Source: Globisporangium splendens (lineage: Eukaryota > Oomycota > Peronosporomycetes > Pythiales > Pythiaceae). From it: a stretch of DNA of 64,000 nucleotides. Shown here piece after piece: positions 10,481-20,268 of this stretch. Location: NCBI GenBank assembly GCA_006386115.1, contig VFIW01000036.1:186001-250000 (forward strand), in the 5' to 3' direction. Positions within the stretch are counted from its first letter, which is position 1. Every line of letters begins with the position of its first letter. The notes beneath the pieces are model-generated. The model did not search any database. It was not told the origin of the DNA and saw only the letters and a program-made list of their open reading frames with translations. The position numbers and the translations under genes were made by a program.

Positions 10481-12143
10481 GATGGATTCGGACTTGAACA
10501 GAGAATGCTGCACGACATGGCGCCATCGGAGCCCAAGTCAAGCGCCAGAGCCCCCAACCAGTCAAAAAGTAGAGGTGGTGGCTGGCGGTTCGCTCCAGAC
10601 CGGTTTAGTGGCGCGGTTCAACGAGAGACACAGTACAGTCTTACTTGCTTAAACGAGTTACTTGCACGGGAGCTGTTTAAATTTGTATTCACGGAGCTGT
10701 TCTGTGTGCGAGCCTTCGAAAGGAATCCTTTCCTTTCAAAGTGCTTTGCATTTGCGAATGCTGTCAATGAATGCAATAATCTCAATACGGAAAAGCGTGC
10801 AAATGCTTGGCAAAGCGCAGGTTTCATGGCGCAAGAGCGAGTGGCTGCTACAGCAGCCTCCGTACAGCGACAAGTCGTGGAGCAGATAGATGCTTTGGAG
10901 AAGACGCATCCTGGTCCAGGCTCACAACAACCGTGTGCAAGCAAGCGCACAGGCTTTGCAGCTCCATTGCTTGCTTTGATCCGCGAAAACAACCTCTGGG
11001 ATACGATTGTCTCCAATTTCGGTGTCAGTACACACTACCACAAGTTGCATTTCAGTTGAAATTATTCCCTCAATTCAGCATTGTGTTGGCCAATGCATTT
11101 GAAGCGAATGTCGGGTAATACCGGTATTCGACTTTGCAGTTTTCTGAACCCGCTGGACCGCCACTGAGACCGGTTCAGCCAGCCCATTTGGATGGCTGCG
11201 AACCCAAAAGCCGCACTTGGCCTCACGCGTGAAGGTTGTTATTCCGACTTTGGCAGCGAAAGAGCGCAGTCAAAGCTGCAAACCTTAATTTTAGAGGACT
11301 TTGACTATCAGAGGTGTAGGAATGCGTGTGGGTGTCCCGATGTGATGTGCTTGAACGCCACCTATATCGCTTGGCGTTATAATGGTCGGTGGCAGGCTGT
11401 GTGTCCAAATGACGAGATATAAAACAACACCATCTTTCGACCGAGGGCTCCAATCCAATGGCGATGAACTGTTTAATACGATGGACACCATTCAATCTAT
11501 GTATGCACGCATTTATATCCTGTTCATTTCCCAACGTCCATGCTCCGTGCATGATGCTGGTGCGGATTCCCAGTGAGTTGCGCGTCAATAGACGATTTTG
11601 GTCACATGACCAGCATATTTCACATCACGCGTCAGCGACCCACGACAGAACAACACTGCTGTAATGAACAACGCAAAGGCAGCACAAAAGCTGTTGATCA
11701 AATAGAAACTGTGTGCGTGATTCCACCACTGCGGCGCCACGCAATGGTAGAATAGCTCCTCTATCCACTGCGCTCTGGATCTCTTCTGGCATGGCCACCT
11801 TTCACAAGCTGTCCAATCTGTCTTTAAAATCTATCAAACAGCATGTTTCCCATACCCTCACTTTAACATTCTGATTACAAGGACGATCTTGAAGCAGTGT
11901 GCCAAATTTGCTCCTGGATCCTGACTTTAACGACATCATGGATTACGGACGTTTTCTTTCGTGTGCAGAATGCAGCATGGACACCTTTACGCGGTCCCAC
12001 GCCAGCTGGGATCCGATGCGCCATGTGTTTGGGTCAGCGCCGCTGTATGTGCCTGATGGAACATGTGCGCGTATTGCATGCGGCGCCTCGCCGCACTATA
12101 ATCTCATCGTCGCCATATTCGCGACGGTGGGCACACGGTCATC
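10481..12143. other. 1.7 kb without a supported gene
   Basis: Open frames of up to about 210 codons exist (10421-11059 plus, 10618-11016 minus), but they overlap one another antisense and match nothing I know. A frame from 11899 (NDIMDYGRFLSCAECSMD...) looks somewhat protein-like before it overlaps the symporter gene out of frame, and it could be a remnant. The segment presumably holds the promoters of RPS14 and of the gene starting at 12144. A GA-rich simple repeat lies near 10400. Confidence 0.45.
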
Positions 12144-15100
12144 ATGGCGAGTCGAAGGCAGTTCGCGCATGACGACGACGACCCGTTCTACGACCACGAG
12201 GAAGCCACGCAGCAGCGGCTCGCTGCAAACACAGCACCAGCAGTACGCGCTTCGTCTCGGTTGGCGAGGAGCTCGTCGCATGGGAGCACCGCGCGCACGA
12301 CGCTCATGCGCACGACGTCCGCGGGCCGCGCCACAACGACCTTCGACGACTTTCTCTCGGACGGCAGCAGCAGCGATGAGGACGACGACGGTGGCGGCAT
12401 CCAGCGCATGCAGGAGCAGGCAGACGACATGGAGTACATTGACACGTCCTTCCGGCTCGACAGCCCGAACAGCAGCGGCGTGCAGTTCGACGACGGCGAT
12501 GATGATGATAGCTTTCGGATGCACACGCCGCCTCCTGGGGTTGCTCAAGCCTTGCGGTCAGGAACTACCGAAGCACGCGCAAGCCAATCGGTCAAGGTGT
12601 CGTTAAAGGACGACAGTGACGGAAGCGGCAGTAGCGACGATGGCGGCGACAGTGAGGACGAGATTGATGCCTCGTTCAGCTCAACCACGAAAGGCTTCGC
12701 GAGTCACAACGACAGCTTTGCCGGCAGTCCGCAACATGAAGACGAGATGGACTCGTCCTTCCAGCTGATCAGTCCCAACGCCGTGGCGATGGATGGACGT
12801 GGAGCCAATTACGACGACGACGACAGCTTTGCTGACGGAAGACCGAGCGATCAAGTCAGCGGAGTGTATAGCGGCAAGTTCAACGACACGTCCTTTGTGC
12901 TCAACAGCCCCAATGCGAGCGGATACCTGGACGACAACGACAGCTTTATCGGAGACGGACCAGGTCACTCTGACTACAAAGAAACTCTAGACGATAGCTT
13001 CGCGGGCGACAGACCAAGGAATTTGAATGATGATGATGAGTACCGAGAAGCACTGGACGACAGCTTTGCGAGTGACAGACCAAGCAACCTGGACGCCGAC
13101 TACAGCGAGACCTTGGACGACAGCTTTGCGAGTGACCGACCGAGCAACCTGGATGGCGATTACGATAACAGCTTTGCGAGTGATCGACCGAGCTTTGAGG
13201 AAACCTTGGACGATAGCTTCGCTGGGGACAGAGCAACCACGATTGCAGTGAAACCTAATGAGACTGCGGACGACAGCTTTATTGGAGACCGACCAAGTAG
13301 CCAGGATCGAAAGTACAGCGAAACCTTGGACGATAGTTTCGCTGGTGGCCAATCGCCAAGCATCGATAACTCGGACCGTCAACGATCGCCCAACAATTCG
13401 CCGACTGGAGGAGGATCCGACAGCAATGGGCATGACCGTGACGATGGAACAATGGATGACAGCATTGCTGGGAAAAGTGACCACAATGAAGCGCTCGACG
13501 ACAGTTTTGCTGGCAGACCATCGGATGACGATCTGAATAACTCGATGGCTGATATCGACTACTCGTTTCGTGAAAACAGTCTCACGGGCGACTACCTCGA
13601 AGATAATGACAGCTTTGTGGATGGAATGGCTGCTGATATGGAGAGGGACGATGGAGAACAAGAAGAAGGTGACGACAAAAGCTTGTCTTTTGTGTGGAAT
13701 GTTCCACGTGCGGGCTTTGGAGAAGCAAGCCAGCAGCAAGTGAAGGAGGGAAGCCATGACCAACAAGCAAGTGAGTACAATGCTGACGCCACGTTCGAAC
13801 GAGAATCTGCAGAATCAGCGTCACTATCATCGTCATTCAGCCGCCGAACTGGGTTTTTCGTTGGAAGCGCTCCTGAATCCTTTCCAAATGGCATGTCGTT
13901 CGCTCCGCTTGCGGTTTCTCCAGCCATGAGTGACGTGGTCATGCTTGGAGGTGACACCGAGTCCAGCAGTCTGGACCAACATAGCTACGCACTGCGCTCC
14001 AGTGGCACCGTGAGTCCAGGAGTGCCTGGCAGTGGGTTTGTCTCCGTTACTACTGGAGAGTTCGATCGCAGAAACACTGCTGCACAAATCGACCAGTCTT
14101 CACTCCTGCCTGCCATCTTGGCCAATGTTCGCAGAGTTGACGGCGCGACAGCAGAAGCACAAGACAGCGCACCTCGCGTGTCTACTGCGTCTTCAATATC
14201 GTCAGAAGACAAACTCCCGTTTGTGTCCTTCAACGTCGCGAATGGAAGTCCCGTTCGTCGGAGCTCAGATGCGGGAAGAAAAGGCGATCCAGTTGTGCTC
14301 GCTTCAGGATCGCAGGCAATTGCTCGCGCTTCTGATCAGCGAAGCAGTTCCAAGGGGAACTCAGCTCGAAAATCGGACATCAGTTCGGTTAGCTCGGGAG
14401 GTTCCGGAGATTCAATTGATGATACATCATTTACTTCGTCGATGTACAGTGAAGTTGCTGCACGTCATCTCGAAAGCAGATCATCGGACACGAGTAGTGG
14501 CAAGGGGAGTGAAGACAGAGCACGCGTCGGCGTACCCAGCGAGCTGACGGGTCGTGCTCCTCCTGTCCAAGCAGCCTCGCCTCCACAGTACTCAGCAAAC
14601 TCAGCAATGAATGCGTCTCGACCCACCGACGAAAAGATCGACTTCACTGGGGTGTTTAGAGAGTCCGGTCAAAGCCTCGACATTGCCAGGAGCAGTGATC
14701 ATGGCCGGTCAACGCTCGAGTCTTCAAATGCTGAGCCTCTGTTGGACAACCAAAGAGAAGAGCCGACTATGCTGTTGGCTGGTTCCCCAGTGCGCTTAAG
14801 GCGAGCGACGAGTGAGAGCATTCAAAGAGAATCTGAGAGAAAGGTCGAGGATTTCTTCCGACGAACATACAATCTCAACAAAGAGGAAAACAATCAGGAT
14901 TTTGGCAGCGGTCGTAATCGAGCAAGAACTACAGTTGCTTTCAATGTCCAAGAAGAAGAAGTCGCAGAGGAGCCGTCTGGACTCAACAATGATGCAGCTC
15001 GACAAAGAAGCAAGAGCGCAGGTGCCAAGAAAACGATTGATCTGAGATACTTGAGACCAAGGCATGGTGCCTTCGCGCTCCAAGTGCAAAACGTTCGGTC

Positions 15101-17873
15101 GGCGAGTGGAACTAGATCTCGAGGAGTCAGTGCCGCAAGCAGCCGCCTGGAAATTTCGGAAGATCTCCTTGATGTTCCTGATGCAGCTTCTGAACAACGC
15201 AACTCTCGACTTACGTTCAGGTCGTCTGGTGACAGCAGTTCATCAATTGATTCCACCGAGCACCAAATCCTTTCCGAGAAAATGCAGAGTTTGGAAGCGA
15301 CTCGGCGGCAGCAAAACGAATCGATGAAAGAGATGAACTCGAGTCGAGTGATTCAGCGAAATTTCACGGTCTCGATTCCTTCAGAAGCTCGATCATCAGA
15401 TTCGAAGAGCACATTGGGCTCGTTGTCAGAGGATTCGCCTAATAAGATTCCTATGCCCCCTCGGTACATGCTCAGCCCACAAGCACAGTCTCCAATGGAT
15501 GCGAAGAGCACGTCAGCCTTCTCAGTCTCCCAGGTTATGAAAAAACCTGGCTTAGCCACTCGAGCAGACCGCGATAATGGCAACACGGCAACTCCGAACT
15601 TACCGAGACTTTCCGTGGCGTCTGGACCTTCGCTGACGCCGTCTCCATTCTCGGCTTCATATGCTGGTCTAGGAAGCAGTAAGGCGAATAGTGGGACCCC
15701 AGGCATGGCACCGGGGTTCAAATGGAATGCTCAGCAGCAATTGCATTCGCTCGATTCGCGTCCCGATGGAAGTGACCTAGGCATGAAAGAATCTATCTGG
15801 CACCAAGCTGCGATTCCCAGACCCACGCTGTCAGAATCAATCGTGAACCAGTTCACCCGCGTTTCGTCGTCCTTGCGGAATACACTGCAACGAGCTGGTA
15901 TACGCTTGTTTGGTCAGCAAGCTGGCCCAAATGTGAATGACCCAACCTCTCCGCAATCTATGTGCTCGGCACCACCAAAGTTGTCGAGAAGGTACGATGA
16001 TAGAAACTTCTACGCTCGCTTTGGCCGTGGAGGGGGAGTGGAAGACAACGATGAAGTGATTGCGGTCAAGCAGATGATCAGCCGAAATCAAAACCTCGAG
16101 AGCGTGTTCAAGAAAAGAAAAGCGCGAATGATGGCTATGCTGCTGAGCGCATTGCTTGGTATCAGCCTCGGCATCGGCTTGATCCATGTCGGTGCTTTGT
16201 CCTCCGCATTCAACTTACCCCGCGAGAAGCAGCTCGAACAACAGTCGTCGAATGGGGAGCTGAAGATTTCGATGACGACCCAGTGGATCCTGCTTCCAGG
16301 CCAGCTGTTCCTTCGCGTCTGGAATTGCGTGACCATGCCGCTCCTGTTCTGCCACATCTTGAACGGCATCGCAGATCTGACGATGAACGACAAGGCATCC
16401 CTAGTGCTCAGTTTCCGGGCGATTGGATACATGTTGGTTCTCTCTCTGTTCTCGACGTTGGAGGGACTCGGCATGATGGCGATGTTCAAGTCGTTTGGTG
16501 TGTTTGGGGGATCAAATACGAGTGTGAAACGCGCTGCAGTGGCTTTACGAAAGACTTTGGGCGCTGCAAATCGCAAGAATGGCTCGGTTGCGCTGATGTG
16601 CGAACCCGCTCAACAATATCTTCAGGTTTCGAACAACGGACAGACTTTCCGATGCTCGAACGCCACGATCCCGTTACCTGTGTACGAAGGTGTGGCGGAA
16701 AACGGCACCTCAACCGGCAACAGTGCTGCGATTTTCGTGTTCAACGACGTGAACAGCGTGCTGCAGCCAAAAGTACCGACTGATAGTATGGCATACTATC
16801 CAGCTGGTCTACGATTGAACCAAATTGGCATGGATCTTGTCAATTCTATCGTCCCGAACAACGCTGCGGACTCGCTGATCCACTCGACGCCGCTGAGCAC
16901 CGTGATGATCGCGCTTTTTCTTGGCGTCGTATGCGGCAAGCGAGCGTGGGAGCGCGGCATCGCAGCAAAGCAGCAGTTCGCGAGCGGCCGTATCGATGCG
17001 GCAGCGGGACAGGCTGCAGGCAAGCCCCACTACATTCTCGGTGTGTTCGTTGAGCTCCAGCTGGCGCTAGGATGGATTGCTGACGTGCTGGAGACTCTGG
17101 CGCCGATCGGCGCTGCGTCCCTTCTTTTCGGGAACATCGTGCTCCACCGCCAAGAACTCATGACGATCGTGAGCCCAATGATGCAGCTCATCCTGGTCGT
17201 GTTGCTGATTTGCGCTGTCCATGTGGCGATTGCGATGCCAGTGTTTATGAAGGTGTTCTTCAAAGTGAACGTGTTCAAGTCCTGGACCGCATTCTTACCG
17301 GCGTACCTGTTCTGCTTCTGCACGGGCAGCGTCGTGTTGAGTCTCCCTACCGCCCAGCAGTGCTACGAAAAAGGGAACGTCGTGACAAAGTCGATGGCCC
17401 AGGTCGCGATGGGCATCTCGAGTGTGCTGCACCGCAACGCCCACGCGACTTACTACCCCGTGGTGATCATGTGGCTGATGCAAACCAACGCTCAGGCACA
17501 AGATGTAGAACTCACCACTAGCATGGCAATCCTGATTGGCGTGCTGACGTTGGTGAGCTGCTTTGTCGCGTTTCATCCTGTGTCAAGCGTGCTCTCTGGA
17601 ACCAATGGCGGCAGTAATCTTCTGTTGATTATGACGTTGTGGCGCGCGATATTGGTTCACGAGAACAGCCCAGCAGCCACGATGGTCCCGCCGACGTTCC
17701 CACTGCTCGTGGCATGCGACGTTATTCTGTCGCGTTTCATCGCGATGGTCAATCTCCACGACAACATGCTCGTCACCCGCATGGTCGCCGAGCACTGCGA
17801 CGAAGTCGTGCGGGAGGGCACGAGCCTCCCAGTCAACAGCGTCGGCCTCGCGCCTTCGCCCATGTACATGTAA
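12144..17873 (+). CDS. SLC1-like symporter domain fused to a long disordered Ser/Asp-rich N-terminus
   Basis: A single exon encodes 1,909 residues. Residues 1-1,300 lack globular character and are rich in Ser, Asp and Glu; about 170-500 contain many short repeats of the form DDSFAxDRPS. Residues about 1326-1885 are a multi-pass membrane domain that resembles the dicarboxylate/amino acid:cation symporter (SLC1, glutamate transporter) family. It has an early segment LFLRVWNCVTMPLLFCHI, a large hydrophilic loop (about 1450-1550), an HP1/TM7-like segment (TGSVVLSLPTAQQCYEKGNV) and a TM8-like segment (LSRFIAMVNLHDNMLVTRMV). Family members normally have about 400-550 residues and carry NMDGT in TM7. 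Here the corresponding stretch reads VLHRNAHATYYP, and the substrate-binding Asp and Arg of TM8 are not in place. Membrane location is inferred. Whether it transports an amino acid, or anything, is open. Confidence 0.8.
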   Translation: MASRRQFAHDDDDPFYDHEEATQQRLAANTAPAVRASSRLARSSSHGSTARTTLMRTTSAGRATTTFDDFLSDGSSSDEDDDGGGIQRMQEQADDMEYIDTSFRLDSPNSSGVQFDDGDDDDSFRMHTPPPGVAQALRSGTTEARASQSVKVSLKDDSDGSGSSDDGGDSEDEIDASFSSTTKGFASHNDSFAGSPQHEDEMDSSFQLISPNAVAMDGRGANYDDDDSFADGRPSDQVSGVYSGKFNDTSFVLNSPNASGYLDDNDSFIGDGPGHSDYKETLDDSFAGDRPRNLNDDDEYREALDDSFASDRPSNLDADYSETLDDSFASDRPSNLDGDYDNSFASDRPSFEETLDDSFAGDRATTIAVKPNETADDSFIGDRPSSQDRKYSETLDDSFAGGQSPSIDNSDRQRSPNNSPTGGGSDSNGHDRDDGTMDDSIAGKSDHNEALDDSFAGRPSDDDLNNSMADIDYSFRENSLTGDYLEDNDSFVDGMAADMERDDGEQEEGDDKSLSFVWNVPRAGFGEASQQQVKEGSHDQQASEYNADATFERESAESASLSSSFSRRTGFFVGSAPESFPNGMSFAPLAVSPAMSDVVMLGGDTESSSLDQHSYALRSSGTVSPGVPGSGFVSVTTGEFDRRNTAAQIDQSSLLPAILANVRRVDGATAEAQDSAPRVSTASSISSEDKLPFVSFNVANGSPVRRSSDAGRKGDPVVLASGSQAIARASDQRSSSKGNSARKSDISSVSSGGSGDSIDDTSFTSSMYSEVAARHLESRSSDTSSGKGSEDRARVGVPSELTGRAPPVQAASPPQYSANSAMNASRPTDEKIDFTGVFRESGQSLDIARSSDHGRSTLESSNAEPLLDNQREEPTMLLAGSPVRLRRATSESIQRESERKVEDFFRRTYNLNKEENNQDFGSGRNRARTTVAFNVQEEEVAEEPSGLNNDAARQRSKSAGAKKTIDLRYLRPRHGAFALQVQNVRSASGTRSRGVSAASSRLEISEDLLDVPDAASEQRNSRLTFRSSGDSSSSIDSTEHQILSEKMQSLEATRRQQNESMKEMNSSRVIQRNFTVSIPSEARSSDSKSTLGSLSEDSPNKIPMPPRYMLSPQAQSPMDAKSTSAFSVSQVMKKPGLATRADRDNGNTATPNLPRLSVASGPSLTPSPFSASYAGLGSSKANSGTPGMAPGFKWNAQQQLHSLDSRPDGSDLGMKESIWHQAAIPRPTLSESIVNQFTRVSSSLRNTLQRAGIRLFGQQAGPNVNDPTSPQSMCSAPPKLSRRYDDRNFYARFGRGGGVEDNDEVIAVKQMISRNQNLESVFKKRKARMMAMLLSALLGISLGIGLIHVGALSSAFNLPREKQLEQQSSNGELKISMTTQWILLPGQLFLRVWNCVTMPLLFCHILNGIADLTMNDKASLVLSFRAIGYMLVLSLFSTLEGLGMMAMFKSFGVFGGSNTSVKRAAVALRKTLGAANRKNGSVALMCEPAQQYLQVSNNGQTFRCSNATIPLPVYEGVAENGTSTGNSAAIFVFNDVNSVLQPKVPTDSMAYYPAGLRLNQIGMDLVNSIVPNNAADSLIHSTPLSTVMIALFLGVVCGKRAWERGIAAKQQFASGRIDAAAGQAAGKPHYILGVFVELQLALGWIADVLETLAPIGAASLLFGNIVLHRQELMTIVSPMMQLILVVLLICAVHVAIAMPVFMKVFFKVNVFKSWTAFLPAYLFCFCTGSVVLSLPTAQQCYEKGNVVTKSMAQVAMGISSVLHRNAHATYYPVVIMWLMQTNAQAQDVELTTSMAILIGVLTLVSCFVAFHPVSSVLSGTNGGSNLLLIMTLWRAILVHENSPAATMVPPTFPLLVACDVILSRFIAMVNLHDNMLVTRMVAEHCDEVVREGTSLPVNSVGLAPSPMYM
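12680..13620 (+). repeat. in-frame DDSFA-type coding repeats
   Basis: Within the N-terminal region of the SLC1-like protein, about fifteen copies of a short unit with core [DN]DSF[AIV] followed by Gly/Ser-Asp-Arg-Pro occur at irregular spacing, densest from about 12950 to 13530. At DNA level they share GACGACAGCTTTGCG-like cores. The acidic-serine pattern suggests phosphorylation or docking motifs, but no function can be assigned. Confidence 0.8.
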
Positions 17874-17948
17874 CGTAGAAAGAGAATTGTGCAGTGAACG
17901 TTGTTGTAAAAGTCAAGAATGAACCGTGAAATAGTATCGTAGCAAAAA

Positions 17949-18293
17949 TCAATCATGACTCATGAGGTGTTTGTCAATAAAATGGTTGAGCCATTTGGAA
18001 CAAAATCGCGGTTCACTCCTCGCTGCATTCAAATCTATAGCTGTTGCCGTTTTGCTGGTGGCTTTCACGGGAGCGCGTGACCAGTGGATGAACTGGTAGA
18101 GCATTGCTAGTGAAGCTAAGTATCCAAAGTAATGGGTCGATGGCTGCGACTTGTGCTTTTTGAGCCGCTCTGACTGGAGAGTGAAATCGTCCCCACGATT
18201 TGCGACCGGAAAAGGCAATCGCGCGAGAGCGAGACCTTCGAAGAAGTGTGCCGTTCGCTGCTCGTGACGAACCGTGCGAAGGCTGGCAAACAC
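17949..18293 (-). pseudogene. 3' fragment of orphan membrane protein family
   Basis: A 114-codon minus-strand frame contains LPFPVANRGDDFTLQSERLK. This aligns with the C-terminal segment FAFPVIHSGDDLTFGFSWLK of the neighbouring locus at 18399-19369 and with the copy at 44046-44411. It lacks the membrane segments and is read as a tandem leftover of that family. Confidence 0.45.
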
Positions 18294-18398
18294 AACACCA
18301 AAACAGACTAAAACGCGCTGTTGGTTTTGAATAACGGATGCGAAAATCCCACCAGCAACGAAACGAAATTGCTAAAATAACAAACTACGCTTGCTCAA

Positions 18399-19369
18399 TC
18401 AGCGCCCCGCTCCACCGATCATACTCGCCGTCAGGTTTTGATGCTTGAGCCACGAGAACCCAAACGTGAGATCGTCGCCGCTGTGGATCACTGGGAATGC
18501 GAAGGTGATGACCGTCACCACGATGAACTTAGGCTGAATCAGCCACCGTTGCGAGGACAGCACGAAGGCTAATTGCCGGATGCTCAGCACCGACAGCGTG
18601 GCTCGGATCGCGATAAAGTACGCGACCATGATCAGAATCTCGACGTCGTAGAGAATGACGACAATATTCATGACACTATGCAGTTGCTGCGACGAATTCA
18701 CGCGCGTCGTCGTAATGACGTAGTTTCGATTCGGCGACGAGAATACAACGGCCACGTAGACGACTATTGCGTGAGAAACAAAACACACACACACACACAT
18801 GGAGATTAGGCATAGTAAGATCACCCTCATGCAAAGGACACCAAACGATTTTGGTGGGTGCATCTCACCATACAGCATGCACACCATTCCTGATACGTAC
18901 GAGAGTTTGTCTTCCACCCGAGCATTGGATCTGCGAGCGGGAAGCATTGGAGCAGGAGCATGATCGCCAGACACGGGACTGGCGACACTAGAAGCACGAG
19001 AATCGCATACGGGATGCTCGTCGATCTCTCATATTTCGCAAACGCCTCTAGCTTGCTGATACTGTATTGGCCACGAAACATAGCGGACTCGTTGACAGCT
19101 CGATGTGTCGCCAGACGATGCAATTGATACTGCAAGCACAACCAGGCAGATACATCGCGTTCGTTTGGTTGAGCATGGTATTGTGCTGGGCTATTGCTGA
19201 TCTCTTCTCTCAAGTCTTCAGCTGTCAGCGAAAGCGGAACAACCGGCGCAGTTGCGTGGCTAAAACCCATTGCTGTCTGAATGGAAAACGCAGACACATT
19301 CGCATCGATTAGCGCATGGGCGTCATCGTTCTTGGGGTGATCGTAACGCACTTCCTCCAGCAAAAGCAC
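18399..19369 (-). pseudogene. orphan multi-membrane-segment protein, shortened copy
   Basis: Two minus-strand frames make up this locus. The first (19369 to about 18830) has a polar N-terminus and then ISKLEAFAKYERSTSIPY with a hydrophobic segment and the motif QCFPLADPMLGWKTN. The second (about 18800-18399) has two to three hydrophobic segments and ends with LAFVLSSQRWLIQPKF and HSGDDLTFGFSWLK. The PLxDPxxGWxxN motif after a membrane helix is one I associate with a large oomycete-specific membrane protein family of unknown function. The middle of a full-length member seems missing, and a CA dinucleotide run (about 18781-18799) lies near the junction. An unrecognised intron is possible; decay is more likely. 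Confidence 0.5.
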
Positions 19370-19544
19370 ACAAAAATACCCACCCTGATCTAATTATACG
19401 ACTCATTCATTGGCCAAGCGACAGAAGCCCTTTGTTTCTCCGAATCACCAACATTTGTCTCGAACAAGGAACTCGACGCCATCCTCCGCAGCTCTGCGCA
19501 ACCAGCTTCTCGCAAGACCCACCTGACCACATTTTCGCAATACA

Positions 19545-19982
19545 ATGACTGCGACTTTGGATGCTGCGAATGAGGCCACATCAGGTGAATACCCGAATGC
19601 AGTCACTGCAGGCGAATCTCCTACAACCTCGTCGACTTGCTGCAATAATGATGACGGCGGTTACCATGAAGACGAAGCTCTCGTTGAGGTTGACACTATG
19701 CTGACGCAAGAACGATGGCGATAGGTTCAAGAACTGGTGGAAGGTCTCACCGACGCGAAAACCCGTCACGACGTCAAGATATTTTTCCTGAAGCTCGTCA
19801 AAGCCGACAGTGTTGCTGCAATGAACGTGACGTTGAGCGATTTGGAGTCCTAGCGCCTCGAGTTGGACAGCAAACATCGACAACGAGTCCCTCGCGAGGT
19901 GCAAGAAGTCGCGCGAACTCTTTTCTTGCTAGGAGCAGACAAGCAGTTTGATCTACAAAGGACTGCAACAGAAACTAAATAG
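19545..19982 (+). pseudogene. open frame interrupted by two in-frame TAG codons
   Basis: Starting at ATG 19545, the frame reads through 145 codons with protein-like composition to a TAG at 19980. It is broken by TAG at 19722-19724 and again at 19851-19853. Between them it reads VQELVEGLTDAKTRHDVKIF, and after the second, RLELDSKHRQRVPREVQEVA. The helical, charged pattern on both sides of each stop looks like one former protein of about 145 residues. I do not recognise it. It lies between the membrane protein remnant and ABCD3. Confidence 0.4.
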
Positions 19983-20268
19983 CACATCAGCATTTATATA
20001 GCTCGACTTAGACGAACAGATAGCTCCATACACAAAAAAGAGGAGGGTGCATCTGTCGGAGGAATACTCGAAATAAATGGTTGAGCAAAAGTCATCTTGG
20101 CATGTACATCAAATTTCATGCTATTTTCTAAAAAGCAGAAGAACTTCACTTGCTGCAGGATGTCCAGTATGGCTAAGCAAAGTACATCTTTCATCTTTCT
20201 TTTCTTCAAACGCTGCTGATCTTTCCCACCACCACCATCATCATCATCACAAGCTTTTTTCTATCGAT

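Noticed and set aside
10421..11059. 212-codon plus-strand frame upstream of RPS14
   Set aside because: It overlaps the RPS14 intron and promoter antisense and matches nothing known; probably chance.
18781..18800. CA dinucleotide run, and others near 31000
   Set aside because: Ordinary microsatellites.
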